In this document: one piece after another, positions 18,503 through 28,587 of the stretch | Layout of the letters: each line of letters starts with the position of its first letter | Numbering within the stretch: the first letter of the stretch is position 1 | From: Bacteroidales bacterium | GTDB lineage: Bacteria > Bacteroidota > Bacteroidia > Bacteroidales > FEN-979 | DNA: 64,000 bases | Direction: 5' to 3' | NCBI GenBank assembly: GCA_023231065.1 | Contig: JALNWE010000001.1 | Location: 1 to 64,000 of the forward strand | Position numbers and translations under genes: made by a program | The notes under the pieces: model-generated | Database searches by the model: none | Told to the model about the DNA's origin: nothing | Seen by the model: the letters and a program-made list of their open reading frames with translations, nothing else

Positions 18503-19465
18503 TTATGTCATCAACCCCCTGCCAGTTTTGCAAATCTTTTTTTCTTCCGTTAAATCCGTAACTAATTTGTCAAGGATGCCGTTAATGAATGATTTGCTTT
18601 TATGGGAGCTAAATTCCTTGGAAATTTCGATGTATTCATTCAAGGTCACTTTGACAGGAATCTGGGAAAAATTCAGGAGTTCGACCAGGGCCATTTTAAT
18701 CAGAATAATGTCAGTGAGGGCAATGCGCTCCAGCTCCCAATTCTGAGTCCTGGGCTCGATCAAATGATCCAGTTCCTCAGTTTGCGTGACGGTTTTTCTG
18801 AATAGTTCCCGAATAAATCGCTGGTCTTCCTTGGGATCATCATCGAGGTCCTTAACAAACAGGTTGATCAATTTATCTTTCTCCGAAAAAGATTCGGTCA
18901 GAAGCTTTAATGTTTTAAGAACAAAAACCGAAGCAATATCAAAGTCGTCAGACCAAAAGATGTTTCTCTCTTCGCAATATGATTGAAAGTCAGATGATTT
19001 GGCAATAAACTTCCTGAAAATCCTCTCCATAAATTCCTGATCTTCACGGTAGGAAATTTTCCCTGAATTCAAGTATTCAGTTAAATCCTTACTCGTTTTC
19101 AGTTTCTGGTAAACTTTACGAACCATGTTCTGTTCTTCAGTCCATGAAACCTTATACTTTTCAATTTGCGCTATAAGATCTTGGTTTTGTTTCAGTTGAA
19201 TAAAAACACGGTTTTCCAGTAATTTCAGGTTGGGATTTAATTCATCAGCTGTCGGATAGAATTTGGTTTTGGACTCCTCCATCCGGTAAGCATAAAAATG
19301 AATGACTTCGAATAAAAAAGAAAAGAGCAGATAGTAGAGTTCATAAAATTTATCGATACTCCTGAGCAGGTTTTTCTCAGCAATGTCCAGTCGTGACTCC
19401 CCTCCCTGGAAATAAGCATAAAGCGCCTGGAGAACTTTGATACGATATTGCCTTCTGCCTAACAT
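18503..19465 (-). CDS. nusB: Transcription antitermination factor NusB (long Bacteroidota form)
   Basis: NusB binds boxA RNA with NusE to support rRNA antitermination. The product is about 320 residues, twice the usual length, as is common in Bacteroidota. The N-terminus MLGRRQYRIKVLQALYAYFQG and the C-terminal RNA-binding NusB fold (ERIALTDIILIKMALVELL, VTLNEYIEISKEFSSHKSKSFINGILDKL) are clear. The start MLGRR at 19465 was chosen; an upstream ATG at 19516 adds 17 residues that do not resemble the family. Confidence 0.92.
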   Translation of the reverse strand: MLGRRQYRIKVLQALYAYFQGGESRLDIAEKNLLRSIDKFYELYYLLFSFLFEVIHFYAYRMEESKTKFYPTADELNPNLKLLENRVFIQLKQNQDLIAQIEKYKVSWTEEQNMVRKVYQKLKTSKDLTEYLNSGKISYREDQEFMERIFRKFIAKSSDFQSYCEERNIFWSDDFDIASVFVLKTLKLLTESFSEKDKLINLFVKDLDDDPKEDQRFIRELFRKTVTQTEELDHLIEPRTQNWELERIALTDIILIKMALVELLNFSQIPVKVTLNEYIEISKEFSSHKSKSFINGILDKLVTDLTEEKKICKTGRGLMT

Positions 19466-19539
19466 AGCCCGTTTGTTATAAAGAACATATTTACAATTGC
19501 CGAATATTGGACGCAAAGCTAAGGAATTAAGAAATTAAA

Positions 19540-19569
19540 TTTGGTTTTCAAATAATATTTTTATTTTTG
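19540..19569 (+). promoter_or_regulatory. Promoter for the DUF3276 gene
   Basis: TTTG (19540-19543), 18 bases, then TATTTTTG (19562-19569) fits the Bacteroidota -33/-7 consensus. The ATG follows 47 bases later. Confidence 0.65.
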
Positions 19570-19615
19570 CGTTCACTGAATGATACTGATGAATCAATAA
19601 TAAAGTCATAGCACC

Positions 19616-19999
19616 ATGGAGGAAAACGAAAATAAAGAAAGAGACCGGGAAGAAATATTTTCACGCGCTGTTCGGGCTGGGAAACGGACCTATTTTTTTG
19701 ATGTAAAAGCAACAATTGGTGAGGAGCACTATCTGACTATCACTGAGAGTAAAAGAAGGTTCAACAATGAACAGGGAAAATTCATTTATGAAAAGCACAA
19801 ACTTTTTCTATATAAAGAGGATTTTGAAAAGTTTCATAATGGCCTGAATGACGCTTTCGAGTTTATCCGTACCGGGAAAGCGCCAGCAAGACCAGAACCG
19901 GAAACCGAATTGACAGAACCGGACTTGAACCCCGATCTGAAAATCGCTCATACCTCTCTTGAGTTTGAAGATCTCACGTCCGAGACAGATAAAGTCTGA
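19616..19999 (+). CDS. DUF3276 PUR-alpha-like nucleic-acid-binding protein
   Basis: This 127-residue protein has the PUR repeat core characteristic of Bacteroidota DUF3276 (IFSRAVRAGKRTYFFDVKAT, YLTITESKRRF, KHKLFLYKEDFEKFHNGL). PUR proteins bind single-stranded DNA or RNA. The C-terminal 35 residues are acidic and Pro-rich and probably disordered. It has its own promoter and lies just upstream of parA. Confidence 0.85.
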   Translation: MEENENKERDREEIFSRAVRAGKRTYFFDVKATIGEEHYLTITESKRRFNNEQGKFIYEKHKLFLYKEDFEKFHNGLNDAFEFIRTGKAPARPEPETELTEPDLNPDLKIAHTSLEFEDLTSETDKV

Positions 20000-20118
20000 C
20001 TCAACCTGTTTATCCCCACTTTAATTTCTTCCGGTAATTAATTGTGGATAAAAATTTTCAACAATCATCAGGCGATTGTTATTTCGATGTATTTTTGTCA
20101 ACTTGTATTACGCACCAA

Positions 20119-20922
20119 ATGGGGAAAGTAATTGCTATTGCTAACCAAAAAGGAGGGGTCGGTAAAACCACTACGGCCATTAACCTTGCTGCCGGTCTTG
20201 CCATCCTTGAACATAAGACCTTGATCATTGATGCCGACCCTCAAGCCAATGCAACATCTGGTGTTGGTTTCGATCCCCGGAACATCAAAACCAGTATCTA
20301 TGAATGTATCATTGATGATGTCGAGCCCCGGAATATCATTCTAAATACCGCCACCCCTTTCCTCGATCTGTTGCCTGCTCATATTGATCTGGTGGGCGCT
20401 GAGATTGAAATGATCAATCTTCCCAATCGTGAAAAAATGATGCGGAAGGTCATTGCGCCCATCAAAGACACATACGATTTCATCATCATCGATTGTTCCC
20501 CATCACTTGGCCTTATAACGGTTAATTCCCTTACTGCCTCTGATTCCGTGATCATTCCCGTACAATGTGAATACTTCGCTCTTGAAGGGCTCGGTAAATT
20601 GCTGAATACTATAAAAATTGTTCAATCCCGGCTGAACCCCGCCCTGGACATTGAAGGGATCCTTCTTACCATGTATGATAACAGGTTAAACCTGGCTAAA
20701 CAAGTGGTTGAGGAAGTAAAAACACACTTTCAGCAGATGGTATTCCGTACCATCATCAACAGAAATACAAAATTGGGCGAAGCGCCCAGCTTCGGGATGA
20801 CCATCATGATGCACGACATCAACAGTATGGGGGCCGTCAACTATCTCAACCTGGCCAGGGAAATTCTGCAAAAAAACGAATTGACCCAGTTAACTAACGC
20901 TGAAAAAGAGATCAATGTCTGA
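20119..20922 (+). CDS. parA: Chromosome partitioning ATPase ParA (Soj)
   Basis: This Walker-type ATPase works with ParB and parS to segregate the chromosome origin. The 267-residue product starts MGKVIAIANQKGGVGKTTT with the deviant Walker A (KGGVGKTT) and has IIDCSPSLG and IDADPQANAT motifs. A longer in-frame GTG start at 20044 would add 25 residues with no family match, so ATG 20119 is preferred. A TATTTTTG -7-like element is at 20090-20097. It overlaps parB by 8 bases. Confidence 0.94.
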   Translation: MGKVIAIANQKGGVGKTTTAINLAAGLAILEHKTLIIDADPQANATSGVGFDPRNIKTSIYECIIDDVEPRNIILNTATPFLDLLPAHIDLVGAEIEMINLPNREKMMRKVIAPIKDTYDFIIIDCSPSLGLITVNSLTASDSVIIPVQCEYFALEGLGKLLNTIKIVQSRLNPALDIEGILLTMYDNRLNLAKQVVEEVKTHFQQMVFRTIINRNTKLGEAPSFGMTIMMHDINSMGAVNYLNLAREILQKNELTQLTNAEKEINV

Positions 20923-21811
20923 CCTTCACGGAAAAAAGAAAGCATTAGGCAGAGGATTAAGTGCCCTGTTAGACGGTTCGGATTCGGAAGGGGCCCCCAA
21001 GGAAATTTCATCTGAATACATTTCAGGATCTGTTTCTCGTGTCAGGACCGATCAGATTGAAGCCAATCCATTTCAACCCAGGAATTACTTTCAGGAGTCG
21101 GAACTTGCCGAACTGGCTATGTCCATTCAGCAACACGGGATCATTCAACCTATCACGTTGCGGAAAATCGGTCATGACAAATATCAGCTGATAAGCGGTG
21201 AACGGAGATTAAAAGCCTGCAAAATTGCGGGGTTAAATGAAGTTCCTGCTTATGTACGGCTTGCCAATGATGAGCAAATGCTTGAAATGGCCCTGGTAGA
21301 AAACATCCAGCGGCAAGATCTCAATCCACTCGAAATTGCTATCAGCTTCCAGCGGCTGCTCGAAGAATGTAAGATCAAACAGGAAGAATTAAGTCAGAAA
21401 GTTGGTAAGGACAGGTCTACTGTTTCAAATTATATACGTCTTTTAAAGCTCCCCACTGAAGTACAGGTTGCGGTTCGCGATAACCTTATTACCATGGGCC
21501 ATGCCAGGGCCATTATCAATGTTGATGACGAAAAAAACCAGTTGCTTCTTCTGCAGAAAATCCTTGAGAAAAAATTATCGGTCCGACAGGTTGAAGAGGC
21601 CGTTAGAAATTTAGTCGTGGGGAACTCATTGAAATCTGTACGGATCCAATCACCAATTCCCGAAAAATTTGAAAATGCCCGTACTGCCTTAAAAACAAAG
21701 TTACAGTCGAAAGTCGAAATAAAAGTTAATCCAAAAGGATCAGGCACAATATCCATCCCATTCCATACGGATGAGGATTTCGATAGGATTATTGCCAAAC
21801 TTAATTCCTGA
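20915..21811 (+). CDS. parB: Chromosome partitioning protein ParB (Spo0J)
   Basis: ParB is the parS-binding CTP-dependent clamp. The 298-residue product has the N-terminal ParB/Srx domain (DQIEANPFQPR, GERRLKACKIAG with the arginine-rich CTP-binding box), a helix-turn-helix (LSQKVGKDRSTVSNYIRLLKL), and a C-terminal dimerisation region. The N-terminal KKALGRGLSALL is the usual ParA-contact peptide. It is translationally coupled to parA and abuts the DUF5683 gene. No parS site was recognised in the window. Confidence 0.95.
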   Translation: MSDLHGKKKALGRGLSALLDGSDSEGAPKEISSEYISGSVSRVRTDQIEANPFQPRNYFQESELAELAMSIQQHGIIQPITLRKIGHDKYQLISGERRLKACKIAGLNEVPAYVRLANDEQMLEMALVENIQRQDLNPLEIAISFQRLLEECKIKQEELSQKVGKDRSTVSNYIRLLKLPTEVQVAVRDNLITMGHARAIINVDDEKNQLLLLQKILEKKLSVRQVEEAVRNLVVGNSLKSVRIQSPIPEKFENARTALKTKLQSKVEIKVNPKGSGTISIPFHTDEDFDRIIAKLNS

Positions 21812-22384
21812 ATGAAACTGCACTTTCATTTTATTTTATTATGCAGTGTATTGATCTTTAATTCTTTACCTGCCCATGCACAAACAGATTCCACCTTTCA
21901 GGAAACTCCTGACAGCATTCTGGAAAAAAGACATTCTCCCACCAAAGCGACCATCATGTCAGCCTGCCTTCCCGGACTCGGGCAAATTTATAATCGAAAA
22001 ATCTGGAAAGTTCCTATAATTTATGCGGGTTTTGGTGTCATGGCCTACTTCATTTATACCAACGCTGATGAGTATATTAATTTTAAATGTGCCTATATTG
22101 AATCTTCTTATGGCGACAGGAATGGTTCATATAGCGACTTGGTACAAAAATATTCAAAGGATGAACTTTTATCAGCCCGGGAATATTACCGGCGAAACCT
22201 TGAAATCAGTTGTCTTATCACCGCGGTATGGTATGCGTTGAATGTCCTGGACGCAACCGTTGATGCGCATCTTTTCACTTTCAATATTTCTGATAAACTA
22301 GCCCTGAAGGTAGAACCTTCATGGCAACCTTCGGGGATCAGTCACAGACCCGTGACCGGGATGAGATTATGCTTGAAGTTTTAA
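21812..22384 (+). CDS. DUF5683 membrane protein
   Basis: This 190-residue protein has a signal peptide (to about residue 23, ending AHAQ) and the DUF5683 core KATIMSACLPGLGQIYNRKIWKVPIIYAGFGVMAYFI, with one or two membrane helices and another near CLITAVWYALNVLDATVDAHLF. Function is unknown. The gene commonly lies between parB and dapB in Bacteroidota, as here, starting right after the parB stop. Confidence 0.85.
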   Translation: MKLHFHFILLCSVLIFNSLPAHAQTDSTFQETPDSILEKRHSPTKATIMSACLPGLGQIYNRKIWKVPIIYAGFGVMAYFIYTNADEYINFKCAYIESSYGDRNGSYSDLVQKYSKDELLSAREYYRRNLEISCLITAVWYALNVLDATVDAHLFTFNISDKLALKVEPSWQPSGISHRPVTGMRLCLKF

Positions 22385-22417
22385 TTATTTTAATTCTGTT
22401 AACTCTTATAATTTTTT

Positions 22418-23155
22418 ATGAAAATAGCTTTACTGGGATACGGAAGAATGGGTCAGGAAATTGAGAAACTGGCGCTTAAAAAGGGACACAGGATTTGCCT
22501 GATCATCGACAGTCTGGAAGACTGGGAAAAGGATGGCCATCTCCTGCCCCAGGCAGATATTGCCATTGATTTTACTACACCTACCAGTATTGTTGATAAC
22601 ATATACCGGTGTTTCGATGCCAATATACCGATCGTAACGGGTACAACCGGTTGGCTGGATGAGCTGGAAAGAGTTCGAGAGGATTGCCTGAACCGGAAAC
22701 TAACCCTTTTCTTCTCTCCGAATTTCAGTATCGGTGTCAACCTTTTTTTCGAACTGAACCGTCGTCTGGCTGATATCATGTCGAAATGGAGCAATTATGA
22801 GATTTCCATCGAAGAAACCCATCCCGTACATAAACAGGATGCACCTAGTGGGACCGCTATTGTTCTTGCCAACGATATCATTCGGTATTCGGAGCGTAAG
22901 GATAAATGGGTCAACGAAGCTGTTGAAAACCCAGAAGAATTGGGAATCAAATCTTACCGGACTGACAATGTCCCGGGGACACACCTGGTACGCTATGAAT
23001 CAGAGGATGATAGCATTGAAATAGTCCACACGGCAAAAAGCCGGCGGGGGTTTGCAGTTGGCGCAATTCTTGCTGCAGAATGGGTTTTGGGCAAAAAAGG
23101 GTTTTTTGAATTGAAAGATCTCCTGTCATCCCAGATATTCACTAAACAGAAATAA
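22418..23155 (+). CDS. dapB: 4-hydroxy-tetrahydrodipicolinate reductase DapB
   Basis: DapB carries out the NAD(P)H-dependent reduction step in lysine and diaminopimelate synthesis. The 245-residue product has the Rossmann start ALLGYGRMGQEIE, the VTGTTGW nucleotide-binding segment and the catalytic/substrate block EETHPVHKQDAPSGTA. It lies in a plus-strand run between the DUF5683 gene and lepB. Confidence 0.94.
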   Translation: MKIALLGYGRMGQEIEKLALKKGHRICLIIDSLEDWEKDGHLLPQADIAIDFTTPTSIVDNIYRCFDANIPIVTGTTGWLDELERVREDCLNRKLTLFFSPNFSIGVNLFFELNRRLADIMSKWSNYEISIEETHPVHKQDAPSGTAIVLANDIIRYSERKDKWVNEAVENPEELGIKSYRTDNVPGTHLVRYESEDDSIEIVHTAKSRRGFAVGAILAAEWVLGKKGFFELKDLLSSQIFTKQK

Positions 23156-23208
23156 GAAAGTAGCCGATTGTGCGTTATTCTAAAATATACATTTCAAATA
23201 TCTGACCC

Positions 23209-24723
23209 ATGAACCTTTACCTGATCATTACCATTTTGTTTTTCGTTCTATCAATTGCAGGCCTATGGGGGGTCTTTGAAAAGGCCGGTGAAAAAGGCTG
23301 GAAAGTCCTTATTCCGTTATATAACTGGTACGTCTGGCTGAAGATTATTAAAAAGCCCCTCTGGTGGTATATTTTTATTCTGGTTCCGTTTATCAACGTA
23401 TTTGTACTTCTCCTGATGGTAGTCGAAATTCTCAATTGTTTTGGGAAGCGTGGATTAGTCCAACAGGCTCTTGGCGTGATTTTCCCGTTCTTTTACCTTC
23501 CTTATCTCGCATTTTCGCCCAAAGAGTCTTATACTGATCCCGACAAGCATCCCCCCATTAAAAAAACAGCTGTCAGGGAATGGGTCGATGCTATCATTTT
23601 CGCCGTCATTGCAGCCAGTATCATCCGGATATTTCTGATCGAAGCTTATACCATTCCAACTTCATCCATGGAAAAAACCTTGCTGGTCGGCGATTATCTT
23701 TTCGTGAGTAAAATCAGCTTTGGCCCCAAGGTCCCCAATACACCACTGGCTTTCCCATTCGTTCACCACACCTTGCCCATGACCAAAGACACCAAATCCT
23801 ATCTCGAATGGATCCACTTACCCTATTACCGGTTCCCTGGATTCTCTGATATTAAAAACATGGATGTTGTGGTGTTCAATTATCCTGATGGTGATACCCT
23901 TTCTTCAACGTTGCAAAGCAGCATCAGCTATTATCAGCTTATCCGGCAATTCGGGCGCAACGCGGTATGGAATAACAAAGAGTATTTCGGGGAAATTATA
24001 GCCAGGCCCGTTGATAAGCGTGAAAATTTCATCAAGCGTTGTATAGGGATCCCTGGTGACACTATTACAATTATTGACCGTACGGTGTTGATCAATGGGA
24101 AACCGGAACAAAATCCGGGAAAACGACAATTCAAATACCTGCTGAAAACGGATGGGAGCCCCATTAACCAGAAAAATCTTGAAAAACTTGATATTACCGA
24201 AAAATTTGAAACAGATAACAACGGCACATACGAGCTTACCCTTTCGGAAGAAGCCAACCAGAAGCTACGACAATATTCCAATGTGGTTTCTATTGAGCCG
24301 ATAGTTGTTCCAAAAGGTTCCTGGGATCCCAATATCTTTCCTTACGATTCAGCCTACCGGTGGAATGTTGACAATTTTGGTCCGTTATGGATCCCCAAAA
24401 AAGGAGTGACAATTCCCATTAATCTTAAGAACATTTGTTTTTATCAACGGATTATCGATGTTTTTGAAGGAAATGAATTGAACATCAAGGATGGGAAGAT
24501 CTTCATCAATGGCAAAGAATCCAGAACGTATACCTTCAAAATGAATTACTACTGGATGATGGGCGATAACCGCCATAATTCGGCAGATTCAAGATACTGG
24601 GGATTCGTCCCGGAAGACCATGTTGTCGGAAAAGCTGTATTTGTATGGCTATCTTTAGCCCCCAACAAATCCCTGTTTGACGGAAAAATCCGTTGGAATA
24701 AACTCATGAGAGTCGTAAAATAA
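23209..24723 (+). CDS. lepB: Signal peptidase I (long Bacteroidota form)
   Basis: This membrane serine protease removes signal peptides. The 504-residue product has two or three N-terminal membrane segments (about residues 1-20, 45-70, 130-150), catalytic Ser in IPTSSMEKTL, catalytic Lys in KRCIGIPGD, and the box MMGDNRHNSADSRYWGFVP near residues 450-468. A roughly 100-residue insertion between the Lys and the last box is typical of the phylum. It is followed by a small secreted protein gene. Confidence 0.93.
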   Translation: MNLYLIITILFFVLSIAGLWGVFEKAGEKGWKVLIPLYNWYVWLKIIKKPLWWYIFILVPFINVFVLLLMVVEILNCFGKRGLVQQALGVIFPFFYLPYLAFSPKESYTDPDKHPPIKKTAVREWVDAIIFAVIAASIIRIFLIEAYTIPTSSMEKTLLVGDYLFVSKISFGPKVPNTPLAFPFVHHTLPMTKDTKSYLEWIHLPYYRFPGFSDIKNMDVVVFNYPDGDTLSSTLQSSISYYQLIRQFGRNAVWNNKEYFGEIIARPVDKRENFIKRCIGIPGDTITIIDRTVLINGKPEQNPGKRQFKYLLKTDGSPINQKNLEKLDITEKFETDNNGTYELTLSEEANQKLRQYSNVVSIEPIVVPKGSWDPNIFPYDSAYRWNVDNFGPLWIPKKGVTIPINLKNICFYQRIIDVFEGNELNIKDGKIFINGKESRTYTFKMNYYWMMGDNRHNSADSRYWGFVPEDHVVGKAVFVWLSLAPNKSLFDGKIRWNKLMRVVK

Positions 24724-24770
24724 GTAATTTTGCATTGAATATAAAAACAATCATCGTTAATAAATATGTT

Positions 24771-25454
24771 ATGAGAAAAACATTTGTAATATTTTCCGTT
24801 ATCTTTTTAGCCTTTTATAGTTTTACATTCACAACACAGGGCGCTAAGCCATTTGAGGGTATAATAACTTTCAAGATAACCTATCCCGACAACAAATTTT
24901 CAGAAAGCCAGATGGCCATGTTCCCAAAAGTACTGACTGTTTCAATCAGAGGCTTAAAGTCACGTACAGATATGCAGATAGGTGGGATAAATACCGTCGA
25001 AATCACCGATTATGAATCCAAATCAAAAGTTTCACTGCTTAATATGATGGGTCAGAAATATGCTATCAAGCAGACTACTGCCGACATTGAAAAAGATTTG
25101 TCAAAGGGGGGTGTTACGACCGTTGAATTATCCGGTGAAACAAAAATAATTGCCGGATATACCTGCAAAAAAGCCATCGTAACTGTGAATGACGACGGAA
25201 TTAAAACCAAATTCGAGGTGTTTTATTCCAGTGAACTCGGATCGAAATTATCGAACTTCGATAATCCTGTTTACAAAGATATTGATGGTGTTCTTTTGGA
25301 ATTCTCTGTACAGAACCAAAACGTGAATATGAAATTCACGGCATCCTCCGTTGACAAGAAGAATGTTCCGGCAAAAGATTTTGAAATTCCATCCGACTAT
25401 GTTTTGACCACCAAGGATGAGCTTAAAACAAAATTCGGGGGCGGAGGCGAATAA
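24771..25454 (+). CDS. Secreted protein of unknown function (DUF4412-like)
   Basis: A signal peptide at residues 1-22 (KTFVIFSVIFLAFYSFTF) precedes about 200 residues of predicted beta structure beginning PFEGIITFKITYPDN and containing IAGYTCKKAIV. This looks like DUF4412 or GLPGLI-type periplasmic proteins, but the family call is tentative. ATG 24771 was chosen because the signal peptide starts there; an in-frame upstream start at 24735 is possible. It lies 6 bases before ftsK. Confidence 0.65.
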   Translation: MRKTFVIFSVIFLAFYSFTFTTQGAKPFEGIITFKITYPDNKFSESQMAMFPKVLTVSIRGLKSRTDMQIGGINTVEITDYESKSKVSLLNMMGQKYAIKQTTADIEKDLSKGGVTTVELSGETKIIAGYTCKKAIVTVNDDGIKTKFEVFYSSELGSKLSNFDNPVYKDIDGVLLEFSVQNQNVNMKFTASSVDKKNVPAKDFEIPSDYVLTTKDELKTKFGGGGE

Positions 25455-25460
25455 CATCGC

Positions 25461-27932
25461 ATGGCAAAAAAGGGCAACCCGCTGAAAACAAATACTTTCA
25501 AGGATGAGATTGCGATGTCTGACAACCTTGATAGTAGGATACCCCTGGACGATAAGAAACGGGACAAGAAAGCTATGCCACCACCCCGCTCAGAGGCAGG
25601 AAATATTAAGCATGAAAAGCGTTTCCGTGTTTTAGGGCTTTTTTTAATCCTGTTATCCTTTTTCCTTCTCTTTTCCTTTACCTCTTACATTCTGACTTGG
25701 AAGCATGACTTTGACTTTCCTGATACAGTACTGAAGCACTTTACCCTGAGCTGGTTTTTTGAAATCAATAACAATATCGATAACTGGATGGGGAAAATCG
25801 GCGCCCTGACCGGATATTTATTTATATCCAAATGGTTTGGGGTCGCTTCATTTTTTTTCGTCATCATTCTTTTTAACACAGGATTAAAACAATTCATTCA
25901 TCGCCCTCTCTTTTCAGTTTGGAAAACATTTGAATATGGCTTTTTCGGCATTTTATGGCTCCCGGTCCTGCTGGGTTTGACCTACCCTGATAATGATCTT
26001 TTGAGTGGGGCCTATGGGTTTCAAATGAACATCTGGCTCATTGATCTGTTTGGCACATCAGGATTGATCCTTGTCCTGGTTTTTTGTTTTTTAAGCTTTA
26101 TCATTTTAACTTTCAATATTCCTTTCAGATGGTTCAGAAAAAAACAACCCGTTGAAATACCTGTCAAAGAATCGCCAACCTCTGCTGAAACCGACCTGGG
26201 AGTGGACAATTCTGAAATTGATAAAGGAGAGGTATTCCATGATATTCCTGTAGTAAACCAGTTTATAGAAGAACCGTCTGATGATCATCAGACGGTTGAC
26301 TTGGAACTGGCTGGCACAACCGATTCAGAAACCAATTCCAAAGAGGAGATCGAGCTTCTGATTGAATCACCGGTTAATGAATCTGCAGGGAATGGAAAAA
26401 TTGACCACCAAACCCTTGACACCAGATATGACCCAACACTTGACCTTCCCAGGTATAAATTTCCGACCCTCGATCTGTTGAATGATTATGGTGGTGATTC
26501 CATCAACGTGAAGAAGGAAGAGTTGGAAGCGAATAAAGATAAAATTGTTCAGACACTCTCAAACTATGATATCCGGATCCAAAAAATCAAAGCGACCATA
26601 GGTCCGGCGGTAACATTATATGAAATAATCCCGGAAGCAGGAATCCGAATTTCACGGATCAAGAACCTGGAGGATGACATAGCTTTAAGCCTTGCTGCCA
26701 TGGGGATCCGGATCATCGCCCCCATTCCCGGAAAAGGCACTATCGGCATTGAAGTCCCCAACAAAAACCCCGAGATTGTTTCGATCAAATCATTGTTGAG
26801 TACTGAAAAATTTAAAACCTCTTCTTACGAATTGCCTTTTGTCCTTGGGAAAACCATCTCCAACGAAACTTTCATTGCTGACCTTGCCCGGATGCCTCAT
26901 CTGTTGATGGCCGGAGCTACCGGACAAGGTAAATCCGTTGGTCTGAATACCATTATCACTTCACTGTTATATAAAAAGCACCCTTCTCAGGTTAAATTTG
27001 TTTTGATCGACCCCAAGAAAGTCGAGCTCACACTCTATACCAAAATAGAAAGACATTTTCTGGCAAAATTACCTGACTCGGATGATGCCATAATTACCGA
27101 CACAAAGAAAGTCATCCGGACCCTGAATTCTTTGAATATTGAGATGGACAGCCGCTATGACCTTCTGCGGGATGCCCAGGTAAGAAATATCAAAGAATAC
27201 AATGAAAAATTCTTCTCCAGGTTGCTCAACCCAAATGAAGGACATCATTTCCTCCCATATATAGTATTGGTAATTGATGAGTTCGCCGATCTGATCATGA
27301 CAGCTGGACGGGAAATAGAGACCCCGTTGACACGGCTCGCTCAGCTTGCAAGGGCTACGGGGATACACCTGATCATCGCAACACAAAGACCTTCGGTAAA
27401 CATCATCACCGGTACCATCAAAGCCAATTTCCCCGCACGGATCGCCTTCAGGGTAATATCAAAGATTGATTCCCGCACCATCCTCGATTCGTCAGGAGCC
27501 GATCAACTCATTGGCCGTGGAGATATGCTGCTTTCTACCGGAAGCGAACTTATCCGTTTGCAGTGTGCCTTTGTCGATACACCTGAAATCGATCGGCTGA
27601 CAGAATTTATTGGCAGCCAGAGAGGCTATCCAGATGCTTATGCACTACCTGAATATTCCGATGAAGAAGGGGGAAATACTAAAGATATTAATCCAGATGA
27701 ACGGGACGAATTTTTCAGCGAAGCTGCCCGATTGGTTGTAGAGCACCAGCATGGATCCACTTCTCTGATCCAAAGGAAATTGAAACTGGGCTATAACCGG
27801 GCTGGAAGGATCATCGATCAACTTGAATGTGCCGGAATTGTAGGCCCCTTCGAAGGAAGTAAAGCAAGGGAAGTACGATTTAAGGATCTGAATGCCCTGG
27901 AGGAACACCTGAATATGCTTGGGCTATCTTAA
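25461..27932 (+). CDS. ftsK: DNA translocase FtsK/SpoIIIE
   Basis: This hexameric DNA pump clears the septum and activates dif recombination. The 823-residue product has four membrane segments at about residues 55-210, a roughly 100-residue acidic linker, then the RecA-like motor with Walker A GATGQGKSVGLN near residue 492 and Walker B YIVLVIDEFADL. The C-terminal winged-helix gamma domain (HGSTSLIQRKLKLGYNRAGRIIDQLE) reads orientation sequences. It is followed 23 bases later by a LolA-like gene, an order common in Bacteroidota. Confidence 0.95.
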   Translation: MAKKGNPLKTNTFKDEIAMSDNLDSRIPLDDKKRDKKAMPPPRSEAGNIKHEKRFRVLGLFLILLSFFLLFSFTSYILTWKHDFDFPDTVLKHFTLSWFFEINNNIDNWMGKIGALTGYLFISKWFGVASFFFVIILFNTGLKQFIHRPLFSVWKTFEYGFFGILWLPVLLGLTYPDNDLLSGAYGFQMNIWLIDLFGTSGLILVLVFCFLSFIILTFNIPFRWFRKKQPVEIPVKESPTSAETDLGVDNSEIDKGEVFHDIPVVNQFIEEPSDDHQTVDLELAGTTDSETNSKEEIELLIESPVNESAGNGKIDHQTLDTRYDPTLDLPRYKFPTLDLLNDYGGDSINVKKEELEANKDKIVQTLSNYDIRIQKIKATIGPAVTLYEIIPEAGIRISRIKNLEDDIALSLAAMGIRIIAPIPGKGTIGIEVPNKNPEIVSIKSLLSTEKFKTSSYELPFVLGKTISNETFIADLARMPHLLMAGATGQGKSVGLNTIITSLLYKKHPSQVKFVLIDPKKVELTLYTKIERHFLAKLPDSDDAIITDTKKVIRTLNSLNIEMDSRYDLLRDAQVRNIKEYNEKFFSRLLNPNEGHHFLPYIVLVIDEFADLIMTAGREIETPLTRLAQLARATGIHLIIATQRPSVNIITGTIKANFPARIAFRVISKIDSRTILDSSGADQLIGRGDMLLSTGSELIRLQCAFVDTPEIDRLTEFIGSQRGYPDAYALPEYSDEEGGNTKDINPDERDEFFSEAARLVVEHQHGSTSLIQRKLKLGYNRAGRIIDQLECAGIVGPFEGSKAREVRFKDLNALEEHLNMLGLS

Positions 27933-27955
27933 CTTTTGAACTAAACCAAAATAAT

Positions 27956-28585
27956 ATGAGAACTATCTTATCCTTTATCCTTATTTCAATCACTCTTTTA
28001 GGTTACAGCCAGGGTAAAGATCAAAAAGCGGCCGCCCTTCTGAACGAAGTCAGTACAAAGACAAAAGCATATAAATCCATCAAGGTAGATTTTTCCTATA
28101 CCATGGAAAATGCAAAGGCTAAAATCAATGAAGAAAAAACCGGATCATTGCTTATATCAGGAGATAAATACAAGATGACCGTTTCTGGTCAAACCGTCAT
28201 TTGTGATGGAAAAACCATTTGGACTTATATTAAGGAATCAAATGAGGTACAGGTAAATACATTGGAAAATAAAGATGATGCCCTGACACCGTCAAAATTA
28301 CTTACCACTTATAATTCCAATTATAAATCCCGGATTATTAAAAGTCCGGATCCGGGCATTGAGGCAATTGAGTTAATCCCCAACACAACCAAAAATTTCA
28401 ACAAAGCTATCCTGGGGATTGATAAAGTAAAAAAACAAATCAGGAGCTTTACATTATTTGATAAAAGCGGAAACACTTATACTTATAAAATCAAAACCTT
28501 TATCACAGACACTCCGGTAATTAACAGCGAATTCATTTTTGATGAAAAGAAATTTCCCGGTGTGGAAGTCATTGATATGCGTTGA
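27956..28585 (+). CDS. LolA-like outer-membrane lipoprotein carrier protein
   Basis: This 209-residue protein has a signal peptide (residues 1-18, ending LGYSQG) and the LolA-like half-barrel core (YKSIKVDFSYTMEN, GSLLISGDKYKM, ICDGKTIWTYIKESNEV). It probably ferries lipoproteins through the periplasm. The pairing with ftsK on the same strand supports the assignment. Its stop codon overlaps the first possible start of the transketolase N-subunit. Confidence 0.82.
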   Translation: MRTILSFILISITLLGYSQGKDQKAAALLNEVSTKTKAYKSIKVDFSYTMENAKAKINEEKTGSLLISGDKYKMTVSGQTVICDGKTIWTYIKESNEVQVNTLENKDDALTPSKLLTTYNSNYKSRIIKSPDPGIEAIELIPNTTKNFNKAILGIDKVKKQIRSFTLFDKSGNTYTYKIKTFITDTPVINSEFIFDEKKFPGVEVIDMR

Positions 28586-28587
28586 TC

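Noticed and set aside
28582..28587. TTG start for the transketolase N-subunit
   Set aside because: It overlaps the lolA-like stop; GTG 28588 is stronger, though the TTG cannot be ruled out.
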